A stretch of DNA of 64,000 bases from an uncultured Lachnospiraceae bacterium (GTDB taxonomy: Bacteria; Bacillota; Clostridia; Lachnospirales; Lachnospiraceae). Of this stretch, positions 35,721 to 43,088 are shown one piece after another. The notes under the pieces are model-generated. The model worked only from the letters and a program-made list of their open reading frames with translations, was not told the DNA's origin and made no database searches. Numbering within the stretch: position 1 is the stretch's first letter; each line of letters starts with the position of its first letter. A program made the position numbers and the translations under genes. The stretch is taken from assembly GCA_900316855.1 (NCBI GenBank), contig ONEK01000006.1, positions 47,640-111,639 of the forward strand. The letters are read 5' to 3'.

Positions 35721-36986
35721 TTATCCGGAGTTTTTTCTCAACGCCGCAGCGAAGAGGCCTGACAGCAGCAGCATGACGAGAATCATGATAAGGAGATAAG
35801 CCGTGACAGCGCCCCGGATCCCGCCTGCTGCCGTCATCCGGTTCGTCAGGATCAGAGAGAGTGCCGTACCGGCAAGGTAAGCCAGGGGGATCCGGTTCTG
35901 CGCCCGCGCGATCGTCAGAACTGCGCACAGGAAACCGTCAACCGCCAGGAAGATCCCGGCGCACAGAATCAGCATCATCTCCGTTTTCAGTGCTGACAGG
36001 TCCGTCGCGTACAGAAGGGACAGCACCGGAATGCCGAGGACCCACGCACCGGCAAGGACCAGTACGGACACGCCCGCAAGGCCCAGGAGAATCTTCCCGA
36101 ACATGCGCAGAAACCCGCGGTTATCCTTCGCGTTCCAGGCGGCGGTCATCTTAACGAGTGCCGGCTGATACATGAACATGTTGAGGAGCTGGATGACGAA
36201 TACCGGCATCGCGATGAAGTTATACTGTGCCTGCACAGACTCGCTCATAACGGCATCAATCGCGTATTTCGGCGCATTCGTCAGGTAGAAGGAAAGGAAG
36301 TTCGCCGCGCAGACCGGGAAGCAGGCGGTCATGAGGCCCTTCATGGCCGCACCGGAAACACGGCCTCTGCGCAGCTCCAGTGTATCGCGGTAAAACCACA
36401 GGACCACAATCACCGTGAGGATGGCAAGCACAATCGCGGCGAGCGTCGACGTCAGCAGATCCTTCGTAATGAGGAGGACCACCAGCATGCCACCGATGCT
36501 GACGACGAGTCTTGCCGTCATCAGCTTCCCGGCGCGATCGAGGCGTCCCTTCTGCTGAAGTCTTCCCTCGAAGACCTCCTCCATACAGTCGACCGCCTTC
36601 AGCAGGCACATCGCAAGGACCGTCATCGACTTGTATGCCGAATAGCGCCCGGACTGCAGGCTGTATCCCACATACAGGAGGGATACCAGCACCATCAGCA
36701 GCACCGTGAGGCACCGGTGCCGCAGATAATCCCGGAACGCGTACTGCTCCTTCAGGTCCGAGACCTGATAGTTCCGCACGCCGTAGTTACCCAGGTACAG
36801 GAACAGGTTTCCCGTCGCGAACGCGATCGAGAAGATCCCCGCCGCATCCAGCCCGCACACTCTGGTGATCACCATCAGGATCAGCACCGACTGCCCGGCA
36901 TTCAGCATCCCGCCGATCGAATTCCACAGGAAGTTCCCGGCCTCCTGTCCGTTCCCCGTATGCAGTTTGCTGTTATTGTTTTTCAC
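35721..36986 (-). CDS. Wzx-like polysaccharide flippase (MOP superfamily)
   Basis: 421 residues, about 12 membrane segments, in the usual 400-480 range. It begins with the amphipathic NFLWNSIGGMLNAGQSVLIL and VITRVCGLDAAGIFSIAFA, a classic oligosaccharide-flippase opening, and contains GNYGVRNYQVSDLKEQYAFR. It should flip lipid-linked oligosaccharide or polymer precursor to the outer face. It is the first gene after the promoter at about 37.1 kb, so it heads the long glycan operon. The YfhO-like gene starts 40 bp after its stop. The presence of both a Wzx-like flippase and a Wzm/Wzt exporter in the window implies two distinct surface polymers. Confidence 0.88.
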   Translation of the reverse strand: MKNNNSKLHTGNGQEAGNFLWNSIGGMLNAGQSVLILMVITRVCGLDAAGIFSIAFATGNLFLYLGNYGVRNYQVSDLKEQYAFRDYLRHRCLTVLLMVLVSLLYVGYSLQSGRYSAYKSMTVLAMCLLKAVDCMEEVFEGRLQQKGRLDRAGKLMTARLVVSIGGMLVVLLITKDLLTSTLAAIVLAILTVIVVLWFYRDTLELRRGRVSGAAMKGLMTACFPVCAANFLSFYLTNAPKYAIDAVMSESVQAQYNFIAMPVFVIQLLNMFMYQPALVKMTAAWNAKDNRGFLRMFGKILLGLAGVSVLVLAGAWVLGIPVLSLLYATDLSALKTEMMLILCAGIFLAVDGFLCAVLTIARAQNRIPLAYLAGTALSLILTNRMTAAGGIRGAVTAYLLIMILVMLLLSGLFAAALRKNSG

Positions 36987-37073
36987 GTTGTTTATTTTTA
37001 TGGTGACCCCTTTTTACTGCCTTGCGAAAATGGTTGTTTATATTTGCGTCCCGTAATTTTGCAATACGACATC

Positions 37074-37102
37074 AGCATAAATTGCCGGACATGTTCCGTC
37101 AA
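37074..37102 (-). promoter_or_regulatory. Promoter of the wzx-led glycan operon
   Basis: On the minus strand TTGACG (complement of 37097-37102) and TATGCT (complement of 37074-37079) are separated by exactly 17 bp, a good sigma-A type pair. It lies about 90 bp upstream of the flippase start, which leaves a leader of about 80 nt. Confidence 0.65.
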
Positions 37103-37126
37103 CGATTTCAAAGTCACAAGCGCAGC

Positions 37127-37162
37127 AAGGAGCTGCCACACCAGCCGGCGTGGCAGCTCCTT
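37127..37162 (-). terminator. Hairpin terminator after the nitrilase-family gene
   Basis: A perfect 13 bp inverted repeat (37127-37139 with 37150-37162, core GGAGCTGCCAC/GTGGCAGCTCC) with a 10-base loop lies 28 bp after the amidase stop. The following minus-strand bases are only moderately T-rich, so termination may be incomplete. Confidence 0.7.
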
Positions 37163-37189
37163 CTGCTTCAGAATTCATGTTCCTGAGAT

Positions 37190-38026
37190 CTATGCAGTTG
37201 TGTCCATCTGATTGCATTCCGTCAGCTGATAGACGTCGGTTCTCCTTGCGCTGAGGACCGGGAGCTGTTTCCGCACGCTCTCGACCTCTGACAGATTAAT
37301 GTCCGTAATCTGGATGCCCGGCTTCTCATCCATTTCCGCCACAAGGTCACCCCACGGAGATGCAATCAGGGAATGGCCCCACGCAACATAGGAGTAATCC
37401 GGATCTCTGGCACCGGATGTTGCCACGACGAAACACTGCGCGGACAGCGCATTGCTCCGGTGCAGGATCGCCCAGTGGGCCGGACCTGTTGACATGTTGA
37501 AGGCCGCGGGAACCAGGATTACCTTTGCCCCTTTAAGGGCCATCAGGCGGAACAGCTCCGGGAAACGGCTGTCGAAGCAGATGCAGATTCCCATCGTTCC
37601 GAACTCCGTATCAAATGTGACGACCTCGTTGCCAGCCGTCAGGGTTTCCGATTCGTGAAACACCTGTCCGTCCTCGATATCGACGTCGAACAGATGCATT
37701 TTGCGAAATTTGGCAAGTTGGCTCCCGTCCGGTCCGAAGACATAAGCCGTGTTATACACGCGGCCTGCCTCATCGACCTCCGGAATGGTGCCTGCCGACA
37801 GGATAACGTGATGCTTTGCAGCGAGGGCCTGCAGGGCCTTCCAGGATTCACCACCTTCCGGCTCCGCATGCACCGGGAAATTCACTGTGTTATACGGACA
37901 GGTGAACATCTCCCCCGCGGTAACGAGATCAATATCATCGCCGAGTCCATCCATGAGCTCGGACAGATTCCGGATATTCTCCTTCTTATCTGTAGTTACG
38001 CTCGTCTGAAGCTGTGCAATCCTCAT
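37190..38026 (-). CDS. Carbon-nitrogen hydrolase (omega-amidase/Nit2-like)
   Basis: 278 residues, the usual length for single-domain nitrilase-superfamily amidases. The catalytic triad is visible: Glu39 in TAGEMFTCPY, Lys109 in KFRKMHLFD and Cys150 in GICICFDSRFPE. The overall pattern (MRIAQLQTSVTTDKKENIRN start, GARDPDYSYVAWGHS, IASPWGDLVAE) is closest to Nit2 omega-amidases, which hydrolyse alpha-ketoglutaramate or alpha-ketosuccinamate. A strong GGGAGGAG ribosome-binding site precedes the ATG. It is monocistronic: terminator downstream, divergent from the HigA-type gene upstream. Confidence 0.93.
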   Translation of the reverse strand: MRIAQLQTSVTTDKKENIRNLSELMDGLGDDIDLVTAGEMFTCPYNTVNFPVHAEPEGGESWKALQALAAKHHVILSAGTIPEVDEAGRVYNTAYVFGPDGSQLAKFRKMHLFDVDIEDGQVFHESETLTAGNEVVTFDTEFGTMGICICFDSRFPELFRLMALKGAKVILVPAAFNMSTGPAHWAILHRSNALSAQCFVVATSGARDPDYSYVAWGHSLIASPWGDLVAEMDEKPGIQITDINLSEVESVRKQLPVLSARRTDVYQLTECNQMDTTA

Positions 38027-38128
38027 GTTTCTCCTCCCTGACCCTTCATATCAAGCGTAAATATTAATTGATGTGCCTTACTATAATCTATCTTGAAATT
38101 CTTCCATACCGACTTCGTTCATTAACGT

Positions 38129-38157
38129 TTGACAATTAACGCAAAGCGTTATATAGG
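38129..38157 (+). promoter_or_regulatory. higA promoter with embedded palindromic operator
   Basis: TTGACA (38129-38134) and TATAGG (38152-38157) are spaced by 17 bp. The spacer contains the perfect palindrome TAACGC-AAA-GCGTTA (38137-38151). Its position between -35 and -10 fits autorepression by the HigA-type protein encoded just downstream. Confidence 0.75.
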
Positions 38158-38203
38158 TTTGAGAGTCGTTAAACTTTTCACAGAAAAGAAACAGAGAGCC
38201 TGT

Positions 38204-38515
38204 ATGAGAACTGAGAACCTGGTTCACCCCGGTGAAATACTCCGCGAGGAATTTATGAATCCAATGGGAATATCCCAGAATGCCCTGGCCATGGCGCTGC
38301 ACATTCCAACGACAAGAATCGGTGAAATCGTTAACGAGAGACGGGGCATTACAGCTGATACAGCATTAAGACTCGGACGATATTTCGGCACCACCCCGGA
38401 ATTCTGGATGAACCTGCAGAACAGCTACGATCTTGGCAGGGCGTTGAAAGCCAAGGGTTCCGAGATTGAAATTATTCCTTTTCCATCTCCGGTCGAAGAT
38501 GCCAGACGGGGCTGA
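38204..38515 (+). CDS. HigA-type XRE family antitoxin/transcriptional regulator
   Basis: 103 residues from ATG 38204, starting MRTENLVHPGEILREEFMNP, exactly the HigA opening. The helix-turn-helix is GISQNALAMALHIPTTRIGEIVNERRGITADTA (given here in parts), followed by LRLGRYFGTTPEFWMNLQNSYDL, the standard HigA C-terminal half. It would bind DNA and neutralise a RelE-fold HigB toxin, but no higB precedes or follows it. The frame extends upstream to a TTG, but that codon is part of the -35 box, so the extension is not translated from there. Its stop is immediately adjacent to the stop of convergent gatD. Confidence 0.9.
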   Translation: MRTENLVHPGEILREEFMNPMGISQNALAMALHIPTTRIGEIVNERRGITADTALRLGRYFGTTPEFWMNLQNSYDLGRALKAKGSEIEIIPFPSPVEDARRG

Positions 38516-39265
38516 TCAGGCGTCCTTTACCTCGTGGTTGAGGACGTGATTCATGACCGCGTCATGTGCGGTCTTTTCGAAGCCGTCTGCGAGGGGCTCG
38601 AGCTGCGCGTTGCCGTAGCGGCGCTCCAGCGCGGTTGTGAGAAGGAAGTCAGCAAACTCCGGGTTCTTCGGCAGGATGGGTCCGTGGGAATAGGAGCCGA
38701 ACACGTTGCGGTAGCGGACGCCCTCCGTGCGGTCCTCCCCGTTGTTTCCATTCCCCGCAAGGACAGTTCCGAGGGGCTTCACGCCCTCTCCGAGATACGT
38801 CTTGCCGGAGTGGTTCTCGAATCCGACGACCGTCGAGCCTCCGGATTCCTCCCCGAGGCGGAAGACGTAGTTGTCGATCATGCGGGTTTTCCCGCCCACG
38901 GTGTAGAAATCGACTGCGCCCAGGAACTCGCATTTCACACCATCATAGGTCTCATAATAATGTCCCATCATCTGGTAGCCGCCGCAGATGCACAGGAATG
39001 TCTTCCCGTCCTCGACGGCGCCGCGGATGGCATCGCCCTTGCCGCCCTTCAGATCCCCCAGAAGAACTTCCTGCTCGAAGTCCTGACCGCCTCCGATGAA
39101 AAACAGGTCAAACTGTGACAGGTCTGTCTGATCGCCGATGCCTACCCTGGCTACGCTGCAGTCGATACCGCGCCAGGAAAGGCGCTTTGTGAGGCACCGG
39201 ATATTACCCCGGTCCCCGTACAGATTCAAAACTTCCGGATAGAGATGACAGATTTTCAATTCCAT
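38516..39265 (-). CDS. gatD: Lipid II isoglutaminyl synthase, glutamine amidotransferase subunit
   Basis: 249 residues. Class I glutamine amidotransferase-like (CobB/CobQ type) fold: MELKICHLYPEVLNLYGDRGN start, FFIGGGQDFEQEVL, nucleophile Cys in LCICGGYQMMGHYY near residue 94, and the catalytic His in GSYSHGPILPKNP. GatD supplies ammonia to MurT for amidation of the alpha-carboxyl of D-glutamate in lipid II, which is widespread in Gram-positives. It follows murT by 73 bp with a GGAAGGGC-like ribosome-binding site. The two always work as a complex, so the pairing supports both calls. The convergent HigA gene ends at the very next base. Confidence 0.95.
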   Translation of the reverse strand: MELKICHLYPEVLNLYGDRGNIRCLTKRLSWRGIDCSVARVGIGDQTDLSQFDLFFIGGGQDFEQEVLLGDLKGGKGDAIRGAVEDGKTFLCICGGYQMMGHYYETYDGVKCEFLGAVDFYTVGGKTRMIDNYVFRLGEESGGSTVVGFENHSGKTYLGEGVKPLGTVLAGNGNNGEDRTEGVRYRNVFGSYSHGPILPKNPEFADFLLTTALERRYGNAQLEPLADGFEKTAHDAVMNHVLNHEVKDA

Positions 39266-39338
39266 ATGCCTGCCCTTCCCGCCTCAGTCCGCGGGATTCC
39301 TGTTTCGGGATTATGATTGCTTTTCGTTTCCTTCGATT

Positions 39339-40718
39339 CTATTTCCAGAATTCGCTGCCGCCTGTCGCTTCGCTTAAGAGCTTCCGGAGCGAAAGCATCG
39401 AGGTGTAGTTCGGGAGGATATAGACCGGAAGGGTGCTCCTGCGGATCTGCTCCAGGATTTTCCCCTGGTCCTTCTCGAGATGGATCCTGTCTTCACTGCA
39501 GTCGCCGTACTTCAGCCGCAGCTGCATGTCCTCCGCCCGGTCACCGGTAACGAGAACCTCCTGCACATGCGGATCCGTCGTCACCTGCTCAAAGTCCGCA
39601 TCCCAGATCCACGAGATATCATGTCCGTCCGCCGTCCGGTCGTTCAGCGCAAAAACGACTTTGAAGTCCTCCTCCATGCCCGCGAGATACTGCAGGGCCT
39701 GGTTGCAGCCAGCGGGATTTTTCACGAGGATCATCTGCACACGGACGCCCCCTAAGTCGAACGTCTCCATACGGCCGAAGCTGGAATGCACGTCGGACAG
39801 GGAGGAAAGGATTTCCTCCTTTGGCAGGCCGAATGCTGTGTAGGCCGCCACTGCGGCTACGGCATTGTACACGTTGTAAATGGCGGGAAGACCGATGTGC
39901 ACGTCCTGTTCCACACTTCCGGTCCGGAGCGTGACGTCGGAGCCATCCGGCGCGATCCGCTTCACCTTCGTCACGGCCGTCTGCGTCTCATGACGCTCAT
40001 AGCCGCAGCTGTCACAGCAGAAGCCGCCGAGGTGTGCATAGGTGTGATAGTGATATCTGTATTCTTTCCCGCAGCGGATGCAGTATTTCGCATCGGAAAT
40101 CTCCACATCCTTCTGATCGCCATAGGGCGTATCAAGGCCGTAGTAAACGACCCGGTTGGGCACGTCAAATGCAAGGGAGGAAACAAGCGAATCGTCCGCA
40201 TTAAGGCACAGAACTGCCTCCGGCACCTTCTTAATGCCGCTCCGGATGGCGTCGGCTGTATGCATGACCTCGCCGTAGCGGTCCAGCTGGTCGCGAAACA
40301 GGTTCGTCACGACAATCACCTTCGGGTGAATGAGCGGCACAACCTGTTTCAGCGCGCCCTCGTCGCATTCGATGACAGCGTAGTGTGACTTCGGTTTGCC
40401 CAGCCAGTCAGCATTGCATGTCAGCTCCGCCGTCACCCCCGACAGGAGGTTTGCGCCTGATTTGTTCGCAAGGCACGGATGACCGCTGCTCGTCAGCGCA
40501 TGCTCCAGCATGCGGCTCGTCGTTGTCTTGCCGTTCGTTCCCGTGACGACGATAATCTCCATGCCGCTGCTCACAGCTTCGAGGATGTCCTTCGCGAAAA
40601 CGCGGGCAACCTTCCCGGGAAGCGCCGTACCGCCGCGGTGCGTCACACGGAGCGCCCACCGCGTGAGCTTGCAGGATGCAACAGACAGAACAGTCTGAAC
40701 AGTGTTGGGTTTGCTCAT
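39339..40718 (-). CDS. murT: Lipid II isoglutaminyl synthase, Mur ligase-like subunit
   Basis: 459 residues. Mur ligase central domain with ATP-binding TGTNGKTTTSRML at about residues 59-71 and N-terminal leader typical of MurT (KVARVFAKDILEAVSSGMEI). A four-cysteine zinc ribbon is inserted near 200-230 (YCIRCGKEY and CCDSCGYER), which is a MurT hallmark. The C-terminal domain contains NPAGCNQALQYLAG, the conserved MurT substrate loop. It activates lipid II D-Glu with ATP; GatD delivers the ammonia. The ribosome-binding site GGAAGGAGC precedes the ATG. Amidation affects cross-linking and fits the other peptidoglycan genes here. Confidence 0.96.
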   Translation of the reverse strand: MSKPNTVQTVLSVASCKLTRWALRVTHRGGTALPGKVARVFAKDILEAVSSGMEIIVVTGTNGKTTTSRMLEHALTSSGHPCLANKSGANLLSGVTAELTCNADWLGKPKSHYAVIECDEGALKQVVPLIHPKVIVVTNLFRDQLDRYGEVMHTADAIRSGIKKVPEAVLCLNADDSLVSSLAFDVPNRVVYYGLDTPYGDQKDVEISDAKYCIRCGKEYRYHYHTYAHLGGFCCDSCGYERHETQTAVTKVKRIAPDGSDVTLRTGSVEQDVHIGLPAIYNVYNAVAAVAAYTAFGLPKEEILSSLSDVHSSFGRMETFDLGGVRVQMILVKNPAGCNQALQYLAGMEEDFKVVFALNDRTADGHDISWIWDADFEQVTTDPHVQEVLVTGDRAEDMQLRLKYGDCSEDRIHLEKDQGKILEQIRRSTLPVYILPNYTSMLSLRKLLSEATGGSEFWK

Positions 40719-40766
40719 GGTTGTCTTGCTCCTTCCGGAAACTTCATGATCACAGTGTCACAGCCT

Positions 40767-41531
40767 TCACAGAATCCCGGCGCGCGTCAGCAGCACGATC
40801 ACCATGTAGATGACGGGCTGGTGCAGCAGGTAAATCAGCAGGGAATGTCTCCCGAGGAAGGAGAGCGGCGGGATGTTCAGCCGGAAGAATCCCGTTCTGA
40901 GCAGCCCGCGGCGGTTCAGGAACCGCCCGAGGAACACGCCGGTCCCGTACAGGAAAATCCACGGCAGAATGGAGAAATAATCCGTGGAGTAAAACGTCGG
41001 GTCCATGAAGCCGAAATACGTGGCCGTCATTCCGTGATACAGTCCGGAGGGAAGCGGGATCTGTTTGCCCGGCCACAGCTGCAGCAGTCCGTCATTCACC
41101 AGGCGGAATACATAGAACAGCAGGGCACAGACCAGTATGCCCGCCGACGGCGGGACATTCTTCAGCCCCGGTCCGATCAGGGCAAAGATCAGCATGGCAC
41201 TGCCAATCAGCGTGAGAACCCCGAAGATAACCCTGTCCTCCGGGAGGAAGACCAGCGTCGCCGCTGTGACCAGCAGTCCGGACGCAAACACCAGCAGTCC
41301 TCTTCTCCATTTGTGAACTGACAGGACATTGCACAGCCCGGACAGCAGGATGAACGTCCAGCAGATGCTCTGCTGCCATACATAGGCTCCCCGGGAATGA
41401 TACCAGGGCCAGTTTATCCCTGCGATATACACCAGGTCCCACGCAGTGTGGTAAGCGATCATGCTGATCAGTGTGATCCCCCGGATCGTATCCAGAAGAT
41501 GCAGTCTTTTGCCGGAATTTGTTCGTCTCAT
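40767..41531 (-). CDS. DUF1624 membrane protein (heparan-alpha-glucosaminide N-acetyltransferase-like)
   Basis: About 254 residues from ATG 41531; an ATG at 41567 would give 266, and neither has an ideal ribosome-binding site. It starts RLHLLDTIRGITLISMIAYHTAWDL, the DUF1624 signature with the conserved His that accepts the acetyl group in human HGSNAT. About seven membrane helices follow, ending FLGRHSLLIYLLHQPVIYMVIV, the end shared with acyltransferase families. The likely role is transfer of an acetyl group across the membrane to a sugar or glycan. It lies 48 bp upstream of murT, in the same direction. The acceptor is unknown. Confidence 0.82.
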   Translation of the reverse strand: MRRTNSGKRLHLLDTIRGITLISMIAYHTAWDLVYIAGINWPWYHSRGAYVWQQSICWTFILLSGLCNVLSVHKWRRGLLVFASGLLVTAATLVFLPEDRVIFGVLTLIGSAMLIFALIGPGLKNVPPSAGILVCALLFYVFRLVNDGLLQLWPGKQIPLPSGLYHGMTATYFGFMDPTFYSTDYFSILPWIFLYGTGVFLGRFLNRRGLLRTGFFRLNIPPLSFLGRHSLLIYLLHQPVIYMVIVLLTRAGIL

Positions 41532-41637
41532 GAAGACGGTTGTACTCTCCCCTCTGATTGTTGTCATGACAGGTCCGGGGTTTCCTGTACGCCCGTCCTT
41601 CCATCCTGTTTCACCAGCCGCAGGCTGAGTATATCCA

Positions 41638-43008
41638 TCAGGAAGCCGCGTCGGAAGCTGCGTCCGAATGCAGGGTCCTGCGGACCTTCTTCATGACGAT
41701 GCCGTACGCAATGCCGGTGAAGATGGCGGCACCAATCCACGCGGACGGATCACAGAATGCCGCGAGATAGAAATTCATGGTTGCCATCGAAGCCGCCGCG
41801 ACCGCCATGCGGCAGAACAGCTCCACCACGCCGCCGAGCATAGGCAGCAGGCCGTAGCCGCAGCCCTGCATCGTGTTGCGGAAAATGAAAATCAGCCCCA
41901 GCGGAATATAGAAAACGGCACAGAGGTAGATATACTTCTTCGCGTAGGGCAGCATAGCCGTCATGTCCGTGCCCGGAGCAAAAAACAGGGACAGCATCGG
42001 CTTCAGGAGGAAGACGGAAATAAACGCCGCCACGATGCCGTAGACCGCAATGACAAGAATGGAACCGCGCACGCCCTTAGTCAGGCGTTCATAATCCCCC
42101 TTGCCGTAATTCTGTCCGGCATAGGTTGCCATGCTCTGTCCCATGGCAATATCGCCCTGGGTGATGACGTTCTGCACCTTGCCCGCCGCGGTGATTGCGG
42201 CTACGGCGACCGCGCCGTACAGGTTGATGGCTGCCTGCATGATCATGGTCCCGGATGCCGTGATGGCAAACTGCAGCGCCATCGGTACGCCGACCCGCAG
42301 CTGGACAGCCGTCGCCCAGGCGTGGAAATGCCACTGCGCCTTATGAGGCAGCAGCTCCGGAACGTTCTTCAGTACATACCCCAGACACAGGAGTGCCGAC
42401 AGTGCCTGCGAGATATTGGTTGCCCACGCGGCGCCCGCGACACCCATATCAAAGAAAATGATGAACACGAGATCCAGCACCACGTTGACACACGCGGAGA
42501 AGATCAGGGAGATCAGCGGCATCCTCGAGTTGCCGACCGCGCGGAGGAACGAGGACATCAGGTTGTAGGAGACCGTCGCCGCCGTCCCCGCGCAGATGAT
42601 CATGATGTACGTATAGGCATCCTGATAGATCTCGGCCGGGGTGTTCATCAGTTTCAGCATGGGGTGCATGACGGAGGTGCTCAGCGCCGTCAGGACTGCT
42701 ACTACGATTACGGACAGCAGGACCGCGTTTGCAACGGATACCCGCACGCCGTCTGCGTCCTTCGCGCCGAACTTCTGCGACGTCAGCACCGTAAAGCCGG
42801 ACGTCAGGCCCATGGAAAAACCCATAACCAGAAACATAATCGTTCCTGTCGAGCCGACCGCCGCCAGGGCATTCTGTCCCACGAAACGACCCACAATAAT
42901 CGTATCCGCCATGTTGTACAGCTGCTGGAACACATTGCCGATAAACAGCGGAATCATGAATTTCAATATTACAGTGAGGGGATTGCCCCTCGTCATATCT
43001 GTACCCAT
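41638..43008 (-). CDS. MATE family efflux transporter
   Basis: 456 residues with 12 predicted membrane helices. The opening MTRGNPLTVILKFMIPLFIG and FQQLYNMADTIIVGRFVGQNALAAVG is diagnostic of the DinF/NorM-related MATE branch common in Clostridia. The second half repeats the fold (GVPMALQFAITASGTMIMQAAIN given in parts). It exports cationic drugs or metabolites with Na+ or H+ antiport. The substrate is not predictable. It stands between the L,D-transpeptidase gene and the DUF1624 gene, all on the same strand with gaps of 70-110 bp. Confidence 0.94.
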   Translation of the reverse strand: MGTDMTRGNPLTVILKFMIPLFIGNVFQQLYNMADTIIVGRFVGQNALAAVGSTGTIMFLVMGFSMGLTSGFTVLTSQKFGAKDADGVRVSVANAVLLSVIVVAVLTALSTSVMHPMLKLMNTPAEIYQDAYTYIMIICAGTAATVSYNLMSSFLRAVGNSRMPLISLIFSACVNVVLDLVFIIFFDMGVAGAAWATNISQALSALLCLGYVLKNVPELLPHKAQWHFHAWATAVQLRVGVPMALQFAITASGTMIMQAAINLYGAVAVAAITAAGKVQNVITQGDIAMGQSMATYAGQNYGKGDYERLTKGVRGSILVIAVYGIVAAFISVFLLKPMLSLFFAPGTDMTAMLPYAKKYIYLCAVFYIPLGLIFIFRNTMQGCGYGLLPMLGGVVELFCRMAVAAASMATMNFYLAAFCDPSAWIGAAIFTGIAYGIVMKKVRRTLHSDAASDAAS

Positions 43009-43088
43009 AGTCAGTAACCCATTCCGCAGCGCTGCGATGTTAACACAGGACCGGGCTGCATGCAGACGAAATCCTGCGCAATCCGGAA

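Noticed and set aside
38129..38203. Longer higA product starting at TTG 38,129
   Set aside because: The TTG is the first part of the -35 hexamer TTGACA, so it lies upstream of the transcription start; HigA family proteins begin at the ATG 38,204.
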